DNA of 64,000 bases from Corynebacterium jeddahense (GTDB taxonomy: Bacteria; Actinomycetota; Actinomycetes; Mycobacteriales; Mycobacteriaceae), in contig NZ_CP063194.1 of NCBI RefSeq assembly GCF_028609865.1, positions 806,001 through 870,000 of the forward strand. The letters are read 5' to 3'. The notes under the pieces are model-generated. The model made no database searches. It was not told the origin of the DNA and saw only the letters and a program-made list of their open reading frames with translations. Positions 34,988-44,780 of this stretch are shown here, one piece after another (positions within the stretch are counted from its first letter, which is position 1; the number at the start of each line of letters is the position of its first letter). Position numbers and translations under genes: made by a program.

Positions 34988-36040
34988 CTAGAGAACTTCA
35001 GTCCACACCCGCATGCAGGTGTCCGCCTCTTCCTGGTTGGTTACCGTGATGCGGATGCCCTCGTCGAAGGCGCGCACCAGCAGGTCGGCCTCCGCCAGGG
35101 TGGCGGCGGCCTCCTGCGGGCTCACCCCATGGGCGGCGCGGAGTGCTTCGGCGGGTACCCACACGAAGTTCGCCTCCGAGTGCGGGGTGCCGTAGGGTGC
35201 CAGGAACGCTTCTAGCCGGTCGCGCTGAGCGCCGGTGGAGGTGGTGCGGGACCGGAGGTCGTCGACAAGCGAAAGCGAGGCTAGGGCGCCCGCCTGAGCG
35301 GGGACCGAGACTGAGAAGGGGACGGCCACTTTGTTGAGTGCCGCGATGATGGGCTCGGGGCCGAACGCGTAGCCCACGCGCGCTCCGGCAAGGCCGTACG
35401 CCTTGGAAAAGGTGCGAAGCCCCACGACGTTGGGGTGGCGCAGGATCTCCTCGGTAGCGACGGGGGTGTCGGTGGCGGCGTTGTACTCGAAGTAGGCCTC
35501 ATCGAGCGCGACGATGACATCGGCGGGGACGCGCGTCATGAACTGCGTGAACTCGGAGGTGGTGATGGTGGTGCCGGTCGGGTTGTTCGGGTTGCACACG
35601 AATACCACGCGGGTTGCATCCGTGATCGCGTCGGCCAACGCTGGCATGTCCAGACGGTGGTCGGCGGTGAGAGGAACCGGAACCGGGGTGGCGCCGACGA
35701 TCTGGGCGAAGATGGGATACGCCTCAAACGAGCGCCAGGGGAAGACGATCTCGTCGCCCGGGCCGGCGGCCGCGGTGACCAGCTGCTGGCACAGGGCGGA
35801 GGATCCCGTACCCACGGCCACCTGCCCAACCTCGACACCGAGGTGCGACGCCAGCGCCTCGCGCAGCTCGAGCGCGCCCATGTCCGGGTAGCGGTTGACC
35901 TGCGCGAGTGAACGGGCCATCGCCTCAGCGACGGTCGGCAGTGGCGCCTCGGCCGACTCGTTGGACGATAACTTCAGCGCGCGCTCGTTGCGGGCGCCGG
36001 GGACGTAGGCGGGGAGGCGCTCAAGGTCGGGTCGAATCAT
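34988..36040 (-). CDS. pat: histidinol-phosphate/aromatic aminotransferase family (Pat/HisC-like)
   Basis: 350 aa, fold type I PLP enzyme. Features: LKLSSNESAEAPLPTV near the N-terminus, VAVGTGSSALCQQLV, VFVCNPNNPTGT, the aspartate in VIVALDEAYFEY, and the PLP lysine in RTFSKAYGLAGARVGYAFG. Length and motifs fit the HisC/Pat group, which in corynebacteria makes phenylalanine from phenylpyruvate. No his genes are near, and an amino acid permease precedes it with a 20-base overlap, which favours an aromatic amino acid role over histidine synthesis. That assignment is inference. Confidence 0.82.
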   Translation of the reverse strand: MIRPDLERLPAYVPGARNERALKLSSNESAEAPLPTVAEAMARSLAQVNRYPDMGALELREALASHLGVEVGQVAVGTGSSALCQQLVTAAAGPGDEIVFPWRSFEAYPIFAQIVGATPVPVPLTADHRLDMPALADAITDATRVVFVCNPNNPTGTTITTSEFTQFMTRVPADVIVALDEAYFEYNAATDTPVATEEILRHPNVVGLRTFSKAYGLAGARVGYAFGPEPIIAALNKVAVPFSVSVPAQAGALASLSLVDDLRSRTTSTGAQRDRLEAFLAPYGTPHSEANFVWVPAEALRAAHGVSPQEAAATLAEADLLVRAFDEGIRITVTNQEEADTCMRVWTEVL

Positions 36041-37400
36041 GCGGACTATGGTACGGCCGCAGGCTCGCCGCGATGGAGAGTAGTGCCACCCAGATGGCGA
36101 GCGCGAGTAAGCCGGCCCGGTATTCCGGCAACCACGCCATGAGCGCCAGCACCAACACGAAGTAGCCAGCGCAGAGGTAGTTGGCGTACGGGGCACAAGG
36201 CGCCTTGAAAGAAGAGCTCAGGCCCCGTTTGCGGAAGCCCAGGTGCGCGAAATTCACCGCGGCCCAGGTGATCAGTTCGCTTCCTACAACGACGGCGAGC
36301 AGTACCTGGAAGACGCGGCCCTCGAAGAAGTAATTGAACAGGACGACGGTGCCCATGAGTGTGGCGTCGAAAAGCAGTGCTCGCAGGGGAAGGCCTTTCG
36401 CAGTCGTCGCCGCGAAGAAGCGGGGAGCTTGGCCGTTAATAGCCAGGTCACGCAGCATGCGGGACCCGGAATAGGTCATCGTGTTGCACACCGACGCCAC
36501 GGCGGTGAGGATCACCAAATTCAACACGTGGGCCGCGCCATCGATGCCCACGAACTGCAGCACCCGGACGAAGGGGCTGGCGCCGGTATCTTGCGCGTCC
36601 CACGGGGCGAGCAACAAGATGACCCCGATGCCGCCGATGTAAAACACAAGAATGCGCCAGATCACGGAGTTGATGGCCTTGGGGATGGCGCGGGAGGGAT
36701 CTTCCGTCTCACCCGCGGCGGTGCCGATAGACATGATGCCGCCGAAAGTGAAGGTCACCGCGACCAGCGAGAACACCACACCGGTTGCACCGTTGGGGAA
36801 GAAGCCCCCGTGGTCGACCAGGTTGTGCAGCCCGGCCTCCGAGCCCGGCGAGAAGGCCAGGACTACGCCGAGCGCGATCATGGCCAGAAGGGCAATGACC
36901 TTGATCAGGCTGAGCCAGTATTCGGCCTCCGCGAACACGCTCACCCTGGCAGCGTTGATGCCCACGATCACAACTAACGTGACCAGGGCGGTGACCCAGT
37001 GCGGTACTTGAGGTAGCCATAGGTCAAGGAACGCTCCCATCGCGGTGAGCTCGATCATGCCCACGACGATGGTGGTGTACCACCAGTTCCAGCCGGTGAC
37101 GAATCCGGCGCGGGGGCCGATGTAGTCGCGCGCGTACGCGGCGAATGATCCTGAAACAGGGTTGGCCACGGCCATTTCGCCCAGCATGCGCATGAGCGAA
37201 TACACGATCATGCCGACGATCAGAAACGCGACCAGCACCCCCGGCCCGGCGTAGCCAATCGACTCGGCTGAACCGAGGAAAAGTCCGGTGCCGATGGCTG
37301 AACCGAGTGCGATCATGCGCATCTGGCGGCTGGACATGCCGCGGGAAAGGCCGGCGTCCCGTTCTTCTAGGGATACGCCGGCCTGTTCGGAGCCACCCAC
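36021..37400 (-). CDS. amino acid permease, AAT/APC family
   Basis: 459 aa, 12 helices. Family hallmarks: RQMRMIALGSAIGTGLFLGS (helix 1), GPGVLVAFLIVGMIVYSLMR with GEMAV, SGSFAAYARDYIGPRAGFVT then GWNWW, and FTFGGIMSIGTAAGETEDPS followed by RAIPKAIN. These are typical of the AroP/GabP/ProY group. GTG 37400 gives a 26-residue N-terminus before helix 1; ATG 37325 is an alternative. It starts 5 bases after prs and overlaps pat, so it is in the glmU-prs-permease-pat run. Aromatic amino acid uptake is plausible from the neighbour, unproven. Confidence 0.87.
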   Translation of the reverse strand: MGGSEQAGVSLEERDAGLSRGMSSRQMRMIALGSAIGTGLFLGSAESIGYAGPGVLVAFLIVGMIVYSLMRMLGEMAVANPVSGSFAAYARDYIGPRAGFVTGWNWWYTTIVVGMIELTAMGAFLDLWLPQVPHWVTALVTLVVIVGINAARVSVFAEAEYWLSLIKVIALLAMIALGVVLAFSPGSEAGLHNLVDHGGFFPNGATGVVFSLVAVTFTFGGIMSIGTAAGETEDPSRAIPKAINSVIWRILVFYIGGIGVILLLAPWDAQDTGASPFVRVLQFVGIDGAAHVLNLVILTAVASVCNTMTYSGSRMLRDLAINGQAPRFFAATTAKGLPLRALLFDATLMGTVVLFNYFFEGRVFQVLLAVVVGSELITWAAVNFAHLGFRKRGLSSSFKAPCAPYANYLCAGYFVLVLALMAWLPEYRAGLLALAIWVALLSIAASLRPYHSPHDSTRP

Positions 37401-37405
37401 AGTGA

Positions 37406-38383
37406 TTACGCCTGGCCCTCGAAGAGGGTGGTCACGGAGCCGTTCTCGAAGATCTCGTGGATCGTCTTCGCCAGCAGCGGGGCGATGGAGAGCACCGTGA
37501 GGTTCTTCCAGCCCTCGGTGTTCTGCGGGAGGGTGTCGGTGGTGATGATCTCCTCGGCACCGCACTCGTTGAGGCGCTCGCGGGCCGGGTCGGAGAACAC
37601 GCCGTGGGTGCAGGCGATGACGACGGACTTCGCGCCCGCCTCCTTGAGCACGCCGACGGCGCCGGCGATGGTGCCGCCGGTGTCGATCATGTCGTCGAGG
37701 AGGATGCAGTCCTTGCCCTCCACGTCGCCGACGACGCGGTTGGAGACAACCTTGTTTGCGGCGTCGACATCGCGGGTCTTGTGCACGAAGGCCATCGGAG
37801 CGTCGCCAAGCATGTTGGCCCACTTCTCGGCCGTCTTCACGCGGCCCGCGTCGGGGGAGACCACGACGAGGTTGTCCAGCGCGTACTTGGACTTGATGTA
37901 GTCCACGAGGATCGGCATCGCGTGCATGTGGTCGACGGGGCCGTCGAAGAAGCCCTGGATCTGATCCGTGTGCAGGTCGACCGAGACGATGCGGTCCGCG
38001 CCGGCGGCGGTGAGCAGGTCCGCGATAAGGCGGGCGGAGATCGGCTCGCGGCCACGGTGCTTCTTGTCCTGGCGCGCGTACGGGTAGAACGGCAGGATCG
38101 CGGTGATGCGCTTGGCGGAGCCGCGCTTGAGCGCGTCGATCATGATGAGCTGCTCAACGAGCCACTTGTTCAGCGGCTGGGCGTGAGACTGCATGACAAA
38201 GCAATCAGCGCCGCGGACGGACTCCTCGAAGCGGATGAAGATCTCGCCGTTGGCGAAGTCGCGCGCGGTGGTGGGCACGAGGTCGATGCCGAGCTCCTTG
38301 GCCACGGCCTCCGCGAGCTCGGGGTGCGCGCGCCCGGTGAAGACCTTGAGGTCTTTGTGGTTTTCAGTGGAGTAACCAGTCAT
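37406..38383 (-). CDS. prs: ribose-phosphate pyrophosphokinase
   Basis: 325 aa. Makes PRPP from ribose-5-phosphate and ATP for nucleotide, histidine, tryptophan and NAD synthesis, and in this lineage also cell-wall arabinan precursors. Motifs: FTGRAHPELAEAVAKELGID, ANGEIFIRFEESVRGADCFV, FYPYARQDKKHRGREPISAR (ATP flexible loop), VDLHTDQIQGFFDGPVDH, and the PRPP loop CILLDDMIDTGGT. Two bases separate it from glmU, a conserved pair in actinobacteria. Confidence 0.97.
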   Translation of the reverse strand: MTGYSTENHKDLKVFTGRAHPELAEAVAKELGIDLVPTTARDFANGEIFIRFEESVRGADCFVMQSHAQPLNKWLVEQLIMIDALKRGSAKRITAILPFYPYARQDKKHRGREPISARLIADLLTAAGADRIVSVDLHTDQIQGFFDGPVDHMHAMPILVDYIKSKYALDNLVVVSPDAGRVKTAEKWANMLGDAPMAFVHKTRDVDAANKVVSNRVVGDVEGKDCILLDDMIDTGGTIAGAVGVLKEAGAKSVVIACTHGVFSDPARERLNECGAEEIITTDTLPQNTEGWKNLTVLSIAPLLAKTIHEIFENGSVTTLFEGQA

Positions 38384-38385
38384 GT

Positions 38386-39834
38386 TTAACCCTCTCGCTT
38401 TTCGCGTGCTTGCTTCGCCGCTTCCGCGGCCTCGGTGCCCGGGCGGCGCTTTTCCACCCAGCCCTCGATGTTGCGCTGACGGCCCTCCTTGATGGCGAGC
38501 GCGCCGGCCGGCACATCTTCCGTGACCACTGTACCCGCGCCGGTGTAGGCGCCATCGCCGATGATCACGGGCGCGACGAACATGGTGTCCGAGCCGGTGC
38601 GGCAGTAGTTGCCGATGGTGGTGTGGTGCTTGTTCACGCCGTCGTAGTTGGCGAAGACGCTGGATGCGCCGATGTTGGACTCGCGGCCCACGGTGGCGTC
38701 GCCGATGTAGGTCAGGTGCGGCACCTTCGAGCCCTCGCCGATCTTGGCGTTCTTGGACTCGACAAAGCCGCCGAGCTTGCCGCGCGCGCCGAGCTCGGTG
38801 CCGGGGCGGATGTAGGTGAACGGGCCGACGGTGGCCTCCTCGCCGATGACGCCGAGCTCGCCCTGCGTGCGCACGACCTTCGCGCGGACGCCGACCTCCA
38901 TGTCGGTCAGTGTGGTGTCAGGGCCGATCTCCGCGCCGTCGCCGATGACGGTGGAGCCCCACAGCTGCGTGTTCGGGTGGATGATCACGTCGCGGCCGAT
39001 CTCCACCTCGACGCCGATCCAGGTCGTCGCCGGGTCGATGACGGTCGCGCCCGCGCGCATCGCCTTCTCGACGAGCCTCCGGTTGAGCTCCTTGCCCGCC
39101 TCGGCGAGCTGCACCCGGTCGTTCACGCCGGCGAGCTCGCGCGCGTCGGGGGCGGTGAAGGCGGCGACCCGGAGGCCGTCGTGACGCGCGATGCCCAAGA
39201 CATCGGTGATGTAGAACTCGCCCTGGGCGTTGTCGGGGGTGATGCGCTCGAGCGCGCTGCGCAGCACGGCGCCGTCGAACGCGAAGACGCCGGAGTTGAC
39301 CTCCTTGACCTTGCGCTGCTCGTCGGTGGCGTCCTTCTCCTCGACGATCTCGAGGACGTCGCCCGCCTCGCCGCGGATGATGCGCCCGTAGCCGGTCGGG
39401 TCCTCGAAGTCGAGGGAGAGCACCGTCACCGCGGCGTGCTCCTGCTCGTGCTTGTCCACGAGTGCCTCAAGCGTCTCGGGCGTGAGCAGCGGCACGTCGC
39501 CGTTGGTGACCACGACGGTGCCGTCGAAGTCCGGGATCGCGGTGAGCCCCACCTGCACGGCGTGCCCGGTGCCGTTCTGCTCCTCCTGGACGGCCTGGCG
39601 GATCTCCACCTGCATCTCGTCCGCGATGGCCTCGACGGCGGGGGCGACCTGGTCGCGCTGGTGGCCGACGACGGCCACGAGCTGCGACGGGTGGATCCCG
39701 GCGGCGGCGTGCAGCGAGTGGGACAGCAGGCTGCGGCCGCCGATCTCGTGCAGGGTCTTCTGCCGGTCGGACTTCATGCGGGTTCCCGCGCCGGCCGCGA
39801 GCACGACGACGGCGCGTTCGGAGTGGTTCGGCAC
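38386..39834 (-). CDS. glmU: bifunctional GlcNAc-1-P uridyltransferase/GlcN-1-P acetyltransferase
   Basis: 482 aa. Forms UDP-GlcNAc for peptidoglycan. The N-terminal pyrophosphorylase carries VVLAAGAGTRMKSDRQKTLH (residues 9-28), QNGTGHAVQVGL and NGDVPLLTPETLEAL. From about residue 260 the left-handed beta-helix of hexapeptide repeats appears (AEIGPDTTLTDMEVGVRAKV, HLTYIGDATVGRESNIGASS) with acetyltransferase motif NYDGVNKHHTTIG. The tail is Lys/Glu/Ala-rich. First gene of the glmU-prs-permease-pat run. Confidence 0.97.
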   Translation of the reverse strand: MPNHSERAVVVLAAGAGTRMKSDRQKTLHEIGGRSLLSHSLHAAAGIHPSQLVAVVGHQRDQVAPAVEAIADEMQVEIRQAVQEEQNGTGHAVQVGLTAIPDFDGTVVVTNGDVPLLTPETLEALVDKHEQEHAAVTVLSLDFEDPTGYGRIIRGEAGDVLEIVEEKDATDEQRKVKEVNSGVFAFDGAVLRSALERITPDNAQGEFYITDVLGIARHDGLRVAAFTAPDARELAGVNDRVQLAEAGKELNRRLVEKAMRAGATVIDPATTWIGVEVEIGRDVIIHPNTQLWGSTVIGDGAEIGPDTTLTDMEVGVRAKVVRTQGELGVIGEEATVGPFTYIRPGTELGARGKLGGFVESKNAKIGEGSKVPHLTYIGDATVGRESNIGASSVFANYDGVNKHHTTIGNYCRTGSDTMFVAPVIIGDGAYTGAGTVVTEDVPAGALAIKEGRQRNIEGWVEKRRPGTEAAEAAKQAREKREG

Positions 39835-39882
39835 TCGTTTGCTCCTTGGTGTGGGGCTGTAATGACGTGCCCAGCATAACGC

Positions 39883-41099
39883 CTAGCCGCGCGCGCCCGA
39901 GACCTCCTTGAGGTTCGACGCACCGAACACGCCCGCGTACCCCACGACCGCGAGGAAGAGAAGCGCCGCCTGGGGGCCGAGCAGCGCAACCGCGGACGAG
40001 ATCGCGCCGACGACAAGCAGCACCACGCCCATGACGGTGTTGGATGCCCCGGTGATCATCGTGCGCTTGTCCCCGGCGGCCATGTCCACGAGGTACGTCT
40101 TGCGGCTCACGCGCACCGCGGTGTGCGCGAGGTTGACCAGGAAGAAGCCGAGCGGCATCACCCACGCGTTGACCCCGGGACCGAACGCCCGCGCGCTGAG
40201 CACGAGCGCGACGATAACGGTGGAGGCGATGCCCGCCGCCCACGCCATCGTGCGTTTCGACGACCTATCGGACCACAACCCCGAAATCCGCCCGCCGACG
40301 AGCGACGCGCCGCCCGAGGCGATGACGAAGGCGCCGAGGCCGGTGAGGTCCGCGCCCTGGTCCCCGGCGAGCACGACGATAAACGGCGTGGACAGCGCGG
40401 TGAGGGCATGAGGGAGCGCACGAGGAGAAAGCGCTGCAGGTCCGTGTCGCCCTTAACCAGCGCCCACATTTCGGCGAGGCTCTGCCCGTCTTTCGCGGCC
40501 GGCTCGGCCTCCGGCTCGTCGATACGGCGGAAGACCACGGCGGCGAGCGCCCACGTCAGCGCGCCGCCGAAGAGCAGCGCGGCGAGCGCCCACCGCGGCA
40601 GGTCGTTCGGCACGAACGAGAGGATAAGGCCCACCGCCAGCGTGAACGCGCCGGCAAGCTCGGTCGCGCGGCCGGTGATCTCGCCGCGGCGGCCCTTCGA
40701 GATCGTGCGCCCCTGGACGTCCTTGCCGGCGAGCGAGCAGATGGAGCGGAAGACCGCGTGCACGGCGAGCAGGGCGAGGACGGCGGCGCCGAGCGCTGCG
40801 CCGTCGAGAAGCAATGCGCTCACCGCGATGAGGGTGGCGGCGAGGAACTGGCCCCACGAGCCGATGAGCCACACGCGCTTGCGCGAGCGCTGCGAGGTCA
40901 CCCACGGGCTTAAGAACGCCTGCGGCAGCATCGAGCCAGACTCGCGGATGGGCACGAGGAACGACGTGAGCACCGCCGGTACACCCGCGGCGCTGAACAG
41001 CCACGGCAGCGTCGTTTTCGGGGCGACGATCTGGTCGCCGATGTTTTGCAGGCCGTTCGACCAGATGAACCGGCGGGCGTTCGCGTCCTCGTTATGCAT
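39883..41099 (-). pseudogene. MFS transporter interrupted by one frameshift
   Basis: From ATG 41099 (MHNEDANARRFIWSNGLQNI) the frame codes a 12-helix MFS permease through LQRFLLVRSLM at about 40405, where homology leaves the frame. The next frame carries on seamlessly with ALTALSTPFIVVLAGDQGAD to VSGARG and the stop at 39883. One base is missing around 40404-40412 (CTCATGCCCTCACC). Both halves are otherwise intact and free of stops, so the lesion is recent, a sequencing error, or less likely a programmed shift. Total about 405 aa. Substrate unknown. Sits 48 bases upstream of glmU. Confidence 0.8.
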
Positions 41100-41155
41100 A
41101 CTTGCGGATAGTAGGATCATTGGCAAAGATCGGCGAACCGGGAGGAGCGATGGAG

Positions 41156-42616
41156 ATGGACAGACGGACGTTTTTCAAGGGCATGGTGTTCGCCGCGGCG
41201 GCCACCGGGGTGGCGGCCACGGCCGGGTGCTCGAGCCAGCCGAAGCCGCGCGGCGCGGACGCGGACCCCCGCCCGCTGCCCATCCCGCCGCTGGAGCAGG
41301 GCACGCTCCAGGGCAACGTGCGCCGCTTCGAGCTCACCGCGCAGGAGGGCGAGTACGAGATCGTCCCCGGTACGAACACTAAGACCTGGGGCTTCAACGG
41401 CCCGTTCCTCGGCCCGACGCTGTACATGCGCCGCGGCGAGACGATCGAGATGACGGTGCGCAACGAGCTGCCCGAGCCCACGGTCGTGCACTGGCACGGC
41501 CTGCACCTGCCCGCCACCGCGGACGGCGGGCCGGCGCTCATGTTCGGCCCGGGCGAGACGTGGTCGCCGACGTGGACCGTCGACCAGCCGGCCGCGACGT
41601 GCTGGTACCACCCGCACCCGCACGAGAAGTCCGCCCTGCACGCCTACCGCGGCCTCGCCGGGGGCCTCATTATCGACGACGACGATTCCGCCTTCTCCGG
41701 CCTGCCCAACGACTACGGGGTGGACGACATCCCCGTGATTATCAAGGACGCGAACTTCACCGACGACGGCCAGTTCGACGAGGACAACGGCTGGCTCGGC
41801 GACACCGTCCTAGTCAACGGCATCACGAAACCCCGTTTCGAGCCCACCACCCAGCGCCTGCGCCTGCGCGTGCTCAACGGCACGACGATGCGCTACCTCC
41901 ACCTCACCCTCGGCGTGCCGTTCACGGTGGTGGCCACGGACCAGGGGTTCCTGGAGAACCCGGTCGAGGTCGACGGCGTGCTGCTCAGCTCCGGTGAGCG
42001 CGTGGAGATCGTCGTTGACCTCGAGCCGGGCAAGAAGCTCATGCTGCGTAGCGACGCCCTCCCGGACGACGGCGGCCTTACCGACAAGGACGCCGTCGAG
42101 GAATTCCAGGTGCACCGGAAGTTCGACCTGCTCGAGATCGCGGCACCCCCGGAGACCGTGCCCGCGTCCCCCGCGCTGGCGAGCACGCTCGTGCCGTTCG
42201 ACGCGCCCACCTCGGCGACGGTGACCCGCGAGTTCCGCCTCAACGGCATGGAGATCAACGAGAAAACCATGGACATGTCGCGCGTGGACGAGGTGATCGA
42301 CCACGAGGGCCCCGAAATCTGGCGCGTGACCAACGAGAACTCCGCCATGCTGCACAACTTCCACATCCACAACGCCCGGTTCGCCGTGCAGGGCGTCGAA
42401 GACGGCGATGTGGAGTTCACCTCGGGCTGGCACGACACCATCGCCGTGCCGCCGCTGGCGACGGTGTCCCTGCTTGTTGAGTTCGGCTACTACCCGGACC
42501 CGACGACCGCGTACATGTACCACTGCCACATGCTCAACCACGAGGATAAGGGCATGATGGGGCAGTTCGTCGTGGTGAAGCCGGGCGAGAAGCCCGCGCT
42601 CGCGCCGCCGCGCTGA
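41156..42616 (+). CDS. multicopper oxidase, Tat-exported lipoprotein
   Basis: 486 aa. Four-copper oxidase coupling substrate oxidation to O2 reduction; CueO/CotA-like enzymes protect against copper or oxidise metals. Tat signal DRRTFFKGMVFAAAATGVAA followed by lipobox TAGC at about residue 23. All copper motifs are intact: HWHGLH (His112), WYHPHPH, HNFHIHNARF and HCHMLNHEDKGMMGQF (type 1 Cys is absent in that order only as HCH, as normal). ATG 41156 is preferred to ATG 41150 because GGAGGAG (41141-41147) is then 8 bases away, not 2. No copper regulator or chaperone gene is adjacent. Confidence 0.9.
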   Translation: MDRRTFFKGMVFAAAATGVAATAGCSSQPKPRGADADPRPLPIPPLEQGTLQGNVRRFELTAQEGEYEIVPGTNTKTWGFNGPFLGPTLYMRRGETIEMTVRNELPEPTVVHWHGLHLPATADGGPALMFGPGETWSPTWTVDQPAATCWYHPHPHEKSALHAYRGLAGGLIIDDDDSAFSGLPNDYGVDDIPVIIKDANFTDDGQFDEDNGWLGDTVLVNGITKPRFEPTTQRLRLRVLNGTTMRYLHLTLGVPFTVVATDQGFLENPVEVDGVLLSSGERVEIVVDLEPGKKLMLRSDALPDDGGLTDKDAVEEFQVHRKFDLLEIAAPPETVPASPALASTLVPFDAPTSATVTREFRLNGMEINEKTMDMSRVDEVIDHEGPEIWRVTNENSAMLHNFHIHNARFAVQGVEDGDVEFTSGWHDTIAVPPLATVSLLVEFGYYPDPTTAYMYHCHMLNHEDKGMMGQFVVVKPGEKPALAPPR

Positions 42617-42639
42617 GCCAGTGCGCCGGTGAGCGCCGG

Positions 42640-44688
42640 CTAGTCGCGCACGTTGTGGCCGATGATGCCGGGCAGCAACAGTGGGGCCTCGCCGAGCAGC
42701 GCGCGCAGGTTGCCATCGCGCTCGACCGCGCTGGTCACCGTCTTGACCTTGGCCGCGCCCCTGTCCTGGCGCCGGTTCTGGCCCGCCCCGGCCGCACCCA
42801 TGTGCCCGCCGCCCACGACGGACCCGCGCGCCCCTTGGGAGCCATTGCTTGACGACGCCGTTCCGTAGTGCGCCGCGCTTGACCCGCCGGGCGCGCTGGT
42901 GCTGGTGCCGGTCGCGTTCGCGCCTGTGCCTGCGGCGGGGCCCGCCCCGTGTCCCGCGCCCATGCCATTGCCCGCGCCGCCACTTGCCCCGGCACTTGCC
43001 CCAGCGCCGCCACTTGCCCCGGCGCCGAAACCCGCACCCGAACCGGTGCCCGGTGCGAAGCCAGCGTTGCCGAAGCCCGGACGCGCGGCGTGCATCCCGG
43101 CGCCGGCCGCCGCGCCGGACCCCAAGCCTGGCCCCGTGCCTGCCCCGGTCCCGAAACCGGGTCGGACAGCGTGAGCACCGGCGCCGTGCCCCAGGCTGCC
43201 CGCACCGCCCGGTGCGCCGCCAAGGCCGGGCACCACGCCCGCGCGCGGGCCGAAGCCCGCCGCCCCGCCGCGTGCTGCGGCGCCGCCGTTGCCGGGCCCG
43301 CGGCCTGCGTTCCCGCCGAGGGTGTTCCCGCCAAGCGAGCGATTACCCGCGCCCGAGCCGACGTCAGCGCCTATCCCGCCAGCTCCGGAACGCGGCCCTG
43401 TTCCAGCGAGGCCCGGAGCTGCCGATCCGGCACCCGCAGTCCCGACACCACCGCGCTGCGAGCCGTACTGGCCCACGGCCGCGGGTGTGAGACCTCCGCC
43501 GGCAAACGCGTGACCGACGCCGGGCGTGCCTGCAACGCTCGGCCCAGTGGGGGCGAATGCACCGGCCGCTGCCGGGTTCGGCGGGGCCATCACCGCAGAT
43601 GCGGCGTGGGTGCGCGCAGCGCTTGACGGAACGCCGTCGATACTGGTGCCGGTCGGACGCCCGAACTGCTGCACGATCTCCGACGCTGTATGCGTGTTCG
43701 CCAGATCGCCGTAGCCCTGTCGCGTGAACGCCTCCTGCAGCGGGGTGGGCAGTGGAGCCGGTTCGAACTGCGGAGCGACGGGTTTCGGCATGCTGCCGAT
43801 GTTGTACGGCTCTGCCGGCATCGCGGAGGGCTCCGGCAACAGCCTGTTGAACGTCGGGATGGTGGGGGCGAGGTTGCCGGTCATGCGCCCGGGGAAGGAA
43901 CTCAGGTACGAGTGTTCGATGGCCTGTTTTTCTTCCGGTGTTTCCGCAGCGGTGTACGCCGCCATCGCTGCTCTCGCGATCGACGACTCCGCGTCTGCCG
44001 CGTCAGCCAGCATCGACGTGTGTGTTGCCAGCGAAGTCGAGTTTGCGGCGTATTCGTGCCCCGCGTTTTGGATCTGGGTGATCTTCTTCATTGCCTCGGA
44101 GACCCACAACGTTTCTGCCGAGGAGCTGAGTAGGTGGTGCACCTCGTTGAGGTCTTCGACCGCAGTGTTGATGAGCTTTGCATTCGCAGTCCAGAAATCG
44201 GATGCGGCCAGGGCAAGGCCGGTGTCGGTCGAATCGAGTTTCAGATTCACCGAATTCAGGGAACCTTCGGAACCAGCGATCGCCGCGGAGTTGTCGAACT
44301 CGTTCGTCTTTGGATCCGCGGTGCGGATGGCGTGGGCGGTAAACGCCAGTCCCGGCGCTGCCATCGCGCCGCGGTCGCTGAGCGCACCGCCAAACGACGA
44401 CACGAACCCCGCGAAACTGTCGTCCGCGCAGCGGGTGTTGCTGAGGGCGGCGTCGAGCCGGTCAGCCGCAGCCATGAGGTAGAGGACGAGTGCTTGTGTG
44501 GCCTCGGGTGCTCGTTCGGCAGAGATCGGGTTCAGTCGCTCGCCTGCTTCATCTAGACCACTTACCGTGGAAAAGCTGGTCAAAGACCCTTGGTATTCTG
44601 ACCTCGTAGCTTGCGAAAGTCTCGAGGCGACGCGACGCAGTTGCTTAATCGAACTTTCAATTTGTTCGGTGTCAATCAATACACCCAT
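42640..44688 (-). CDS. Gly/Ala-rich protein, probable type VII (ESX)-like secreted protein
   Basis: 682 aa from ATG 44688 (MGVLIDTEQIESSIKQLRRV). Residues 1-300 are helical and lack a signal peptide, with helix pairs and a FWTANAKL stretch reminiscent of PPE/EspB-like ESX substrates. A Pro-rich hinge follows, then about 240 residues of Gly-Ala repeats (GAGAGAG, PGFGTGAGTG) resembling PE_PGRS low complexity. The C-terminus KVKTVTSAVERDGNLRALLG then PLLLPGIIGHNVRD matches, from memory, the conserved end of many actinobacterial type VII-associated proteins. It follows the DUF3558 lipoprotein by 92 bases on the same strand. No ESX core genes are in the window, so export route is inference. Confidence 0.65.
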   Translation of the reverse strand: MGVLIDTEQIESSIKQLRRVASRLSQATRSEYQGSLTSFSTVSGLDEAGERLNPISAERAPEATQALVLYLMAAADRLDAALSNTRCADDSFAGFVSSFGGALSDRGAMAAPGLAFTAHAIRTADPKTNEFDNSAAIAGSEGSLNSVNLKLDSTDTGLALAASDFWTANAKLINTAVEDLNEVHHLLSSSAETLWVSEAMKKITQIQNAGHEYAANSTSLATHTSMLADAADAESSIARAAMAAYTAAETPEEKQAIEHSYLSSFPGRMTGNLAPTIPTFNRLLPEPSAMPAEPYNIGSMPKPVAPQFEPAPLPTPLQEAFTRQGYGDLANTHTASEIVQQFGRPTGTSIDGVPSSAARTHAASAVMAPPNPAAAGAFAPTGPSVAGTPGVGHAFAGGGLTPAAVGQYGSQRGGVGTAGAGSAAPGLAGTGPRSGAGGIGADVGSGAGNRSLGGNTLGGNAGRGPGNGGAAARGGAAGFGPRAGVVPGLGGAPGGAGSLGHGAGAHAVRPGFGTGAGTGPGLGSGAAAGAGMHAARPGFGNAGFAPGTGSGAGFGAGASGGAGASAGASGGAGNGMGAGHGAGPAAGTGANATGTSTSAPGGSSAAHYGTASSSNGSQGARGSVVGGGHMGAAGAGQNRRQDRGAAKVKTVTSAVERDGNLRALLGEAPLLLPGIIGHNVRD

Positions 44689-44741
44689 TTTGGAAGACCC
44701 CCTAGAAACAACGATTCTGGGGATCAATCTAACGTCAATTC

Positions 44742-44777
44742 TCTCTTGACTGAAGAGATTGTCCACTGAAGTGGACA
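44742..44777. terminator. two tandem hairpins between DUF3558 and Gly/Ala-rich genes
   Basis: TCTCTT-GACTG-AAGAGA (44742-44758) and an 18-base stem TGTCCACTGAAGTGGACA (44760-44777) lie right after the DUF3558 stop. They may attenuate transcription into the Gly/Ala-rich gene. Confidence 0.5.
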
Positions 44778-44780
44778 GGC

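Noticed and set aside
37401..37823. N-terminal extension of the amino acid permease upstream to 37823
   Set aside because: The extra codons are antisense-frame shadow of prs, rich in Arg and His with no homology; GTG 37400 is adequate.
42849..43626. Several plus-strand open frames opposite the Gly/Ala-rich gene
   Set aside because: Pro/Arg/Ala translations mirror the GGC/GCC repeats; the minus strand has the meaningful N- and C-termini.
44760..44777. TGTCCAC half-sites (also at 1708-1753) as DnaA boxes
   Set aside because: They occur as palindromic stems next to stop codons, not as TTGTCCACA clusters, so terminator-like hairpins fit better.
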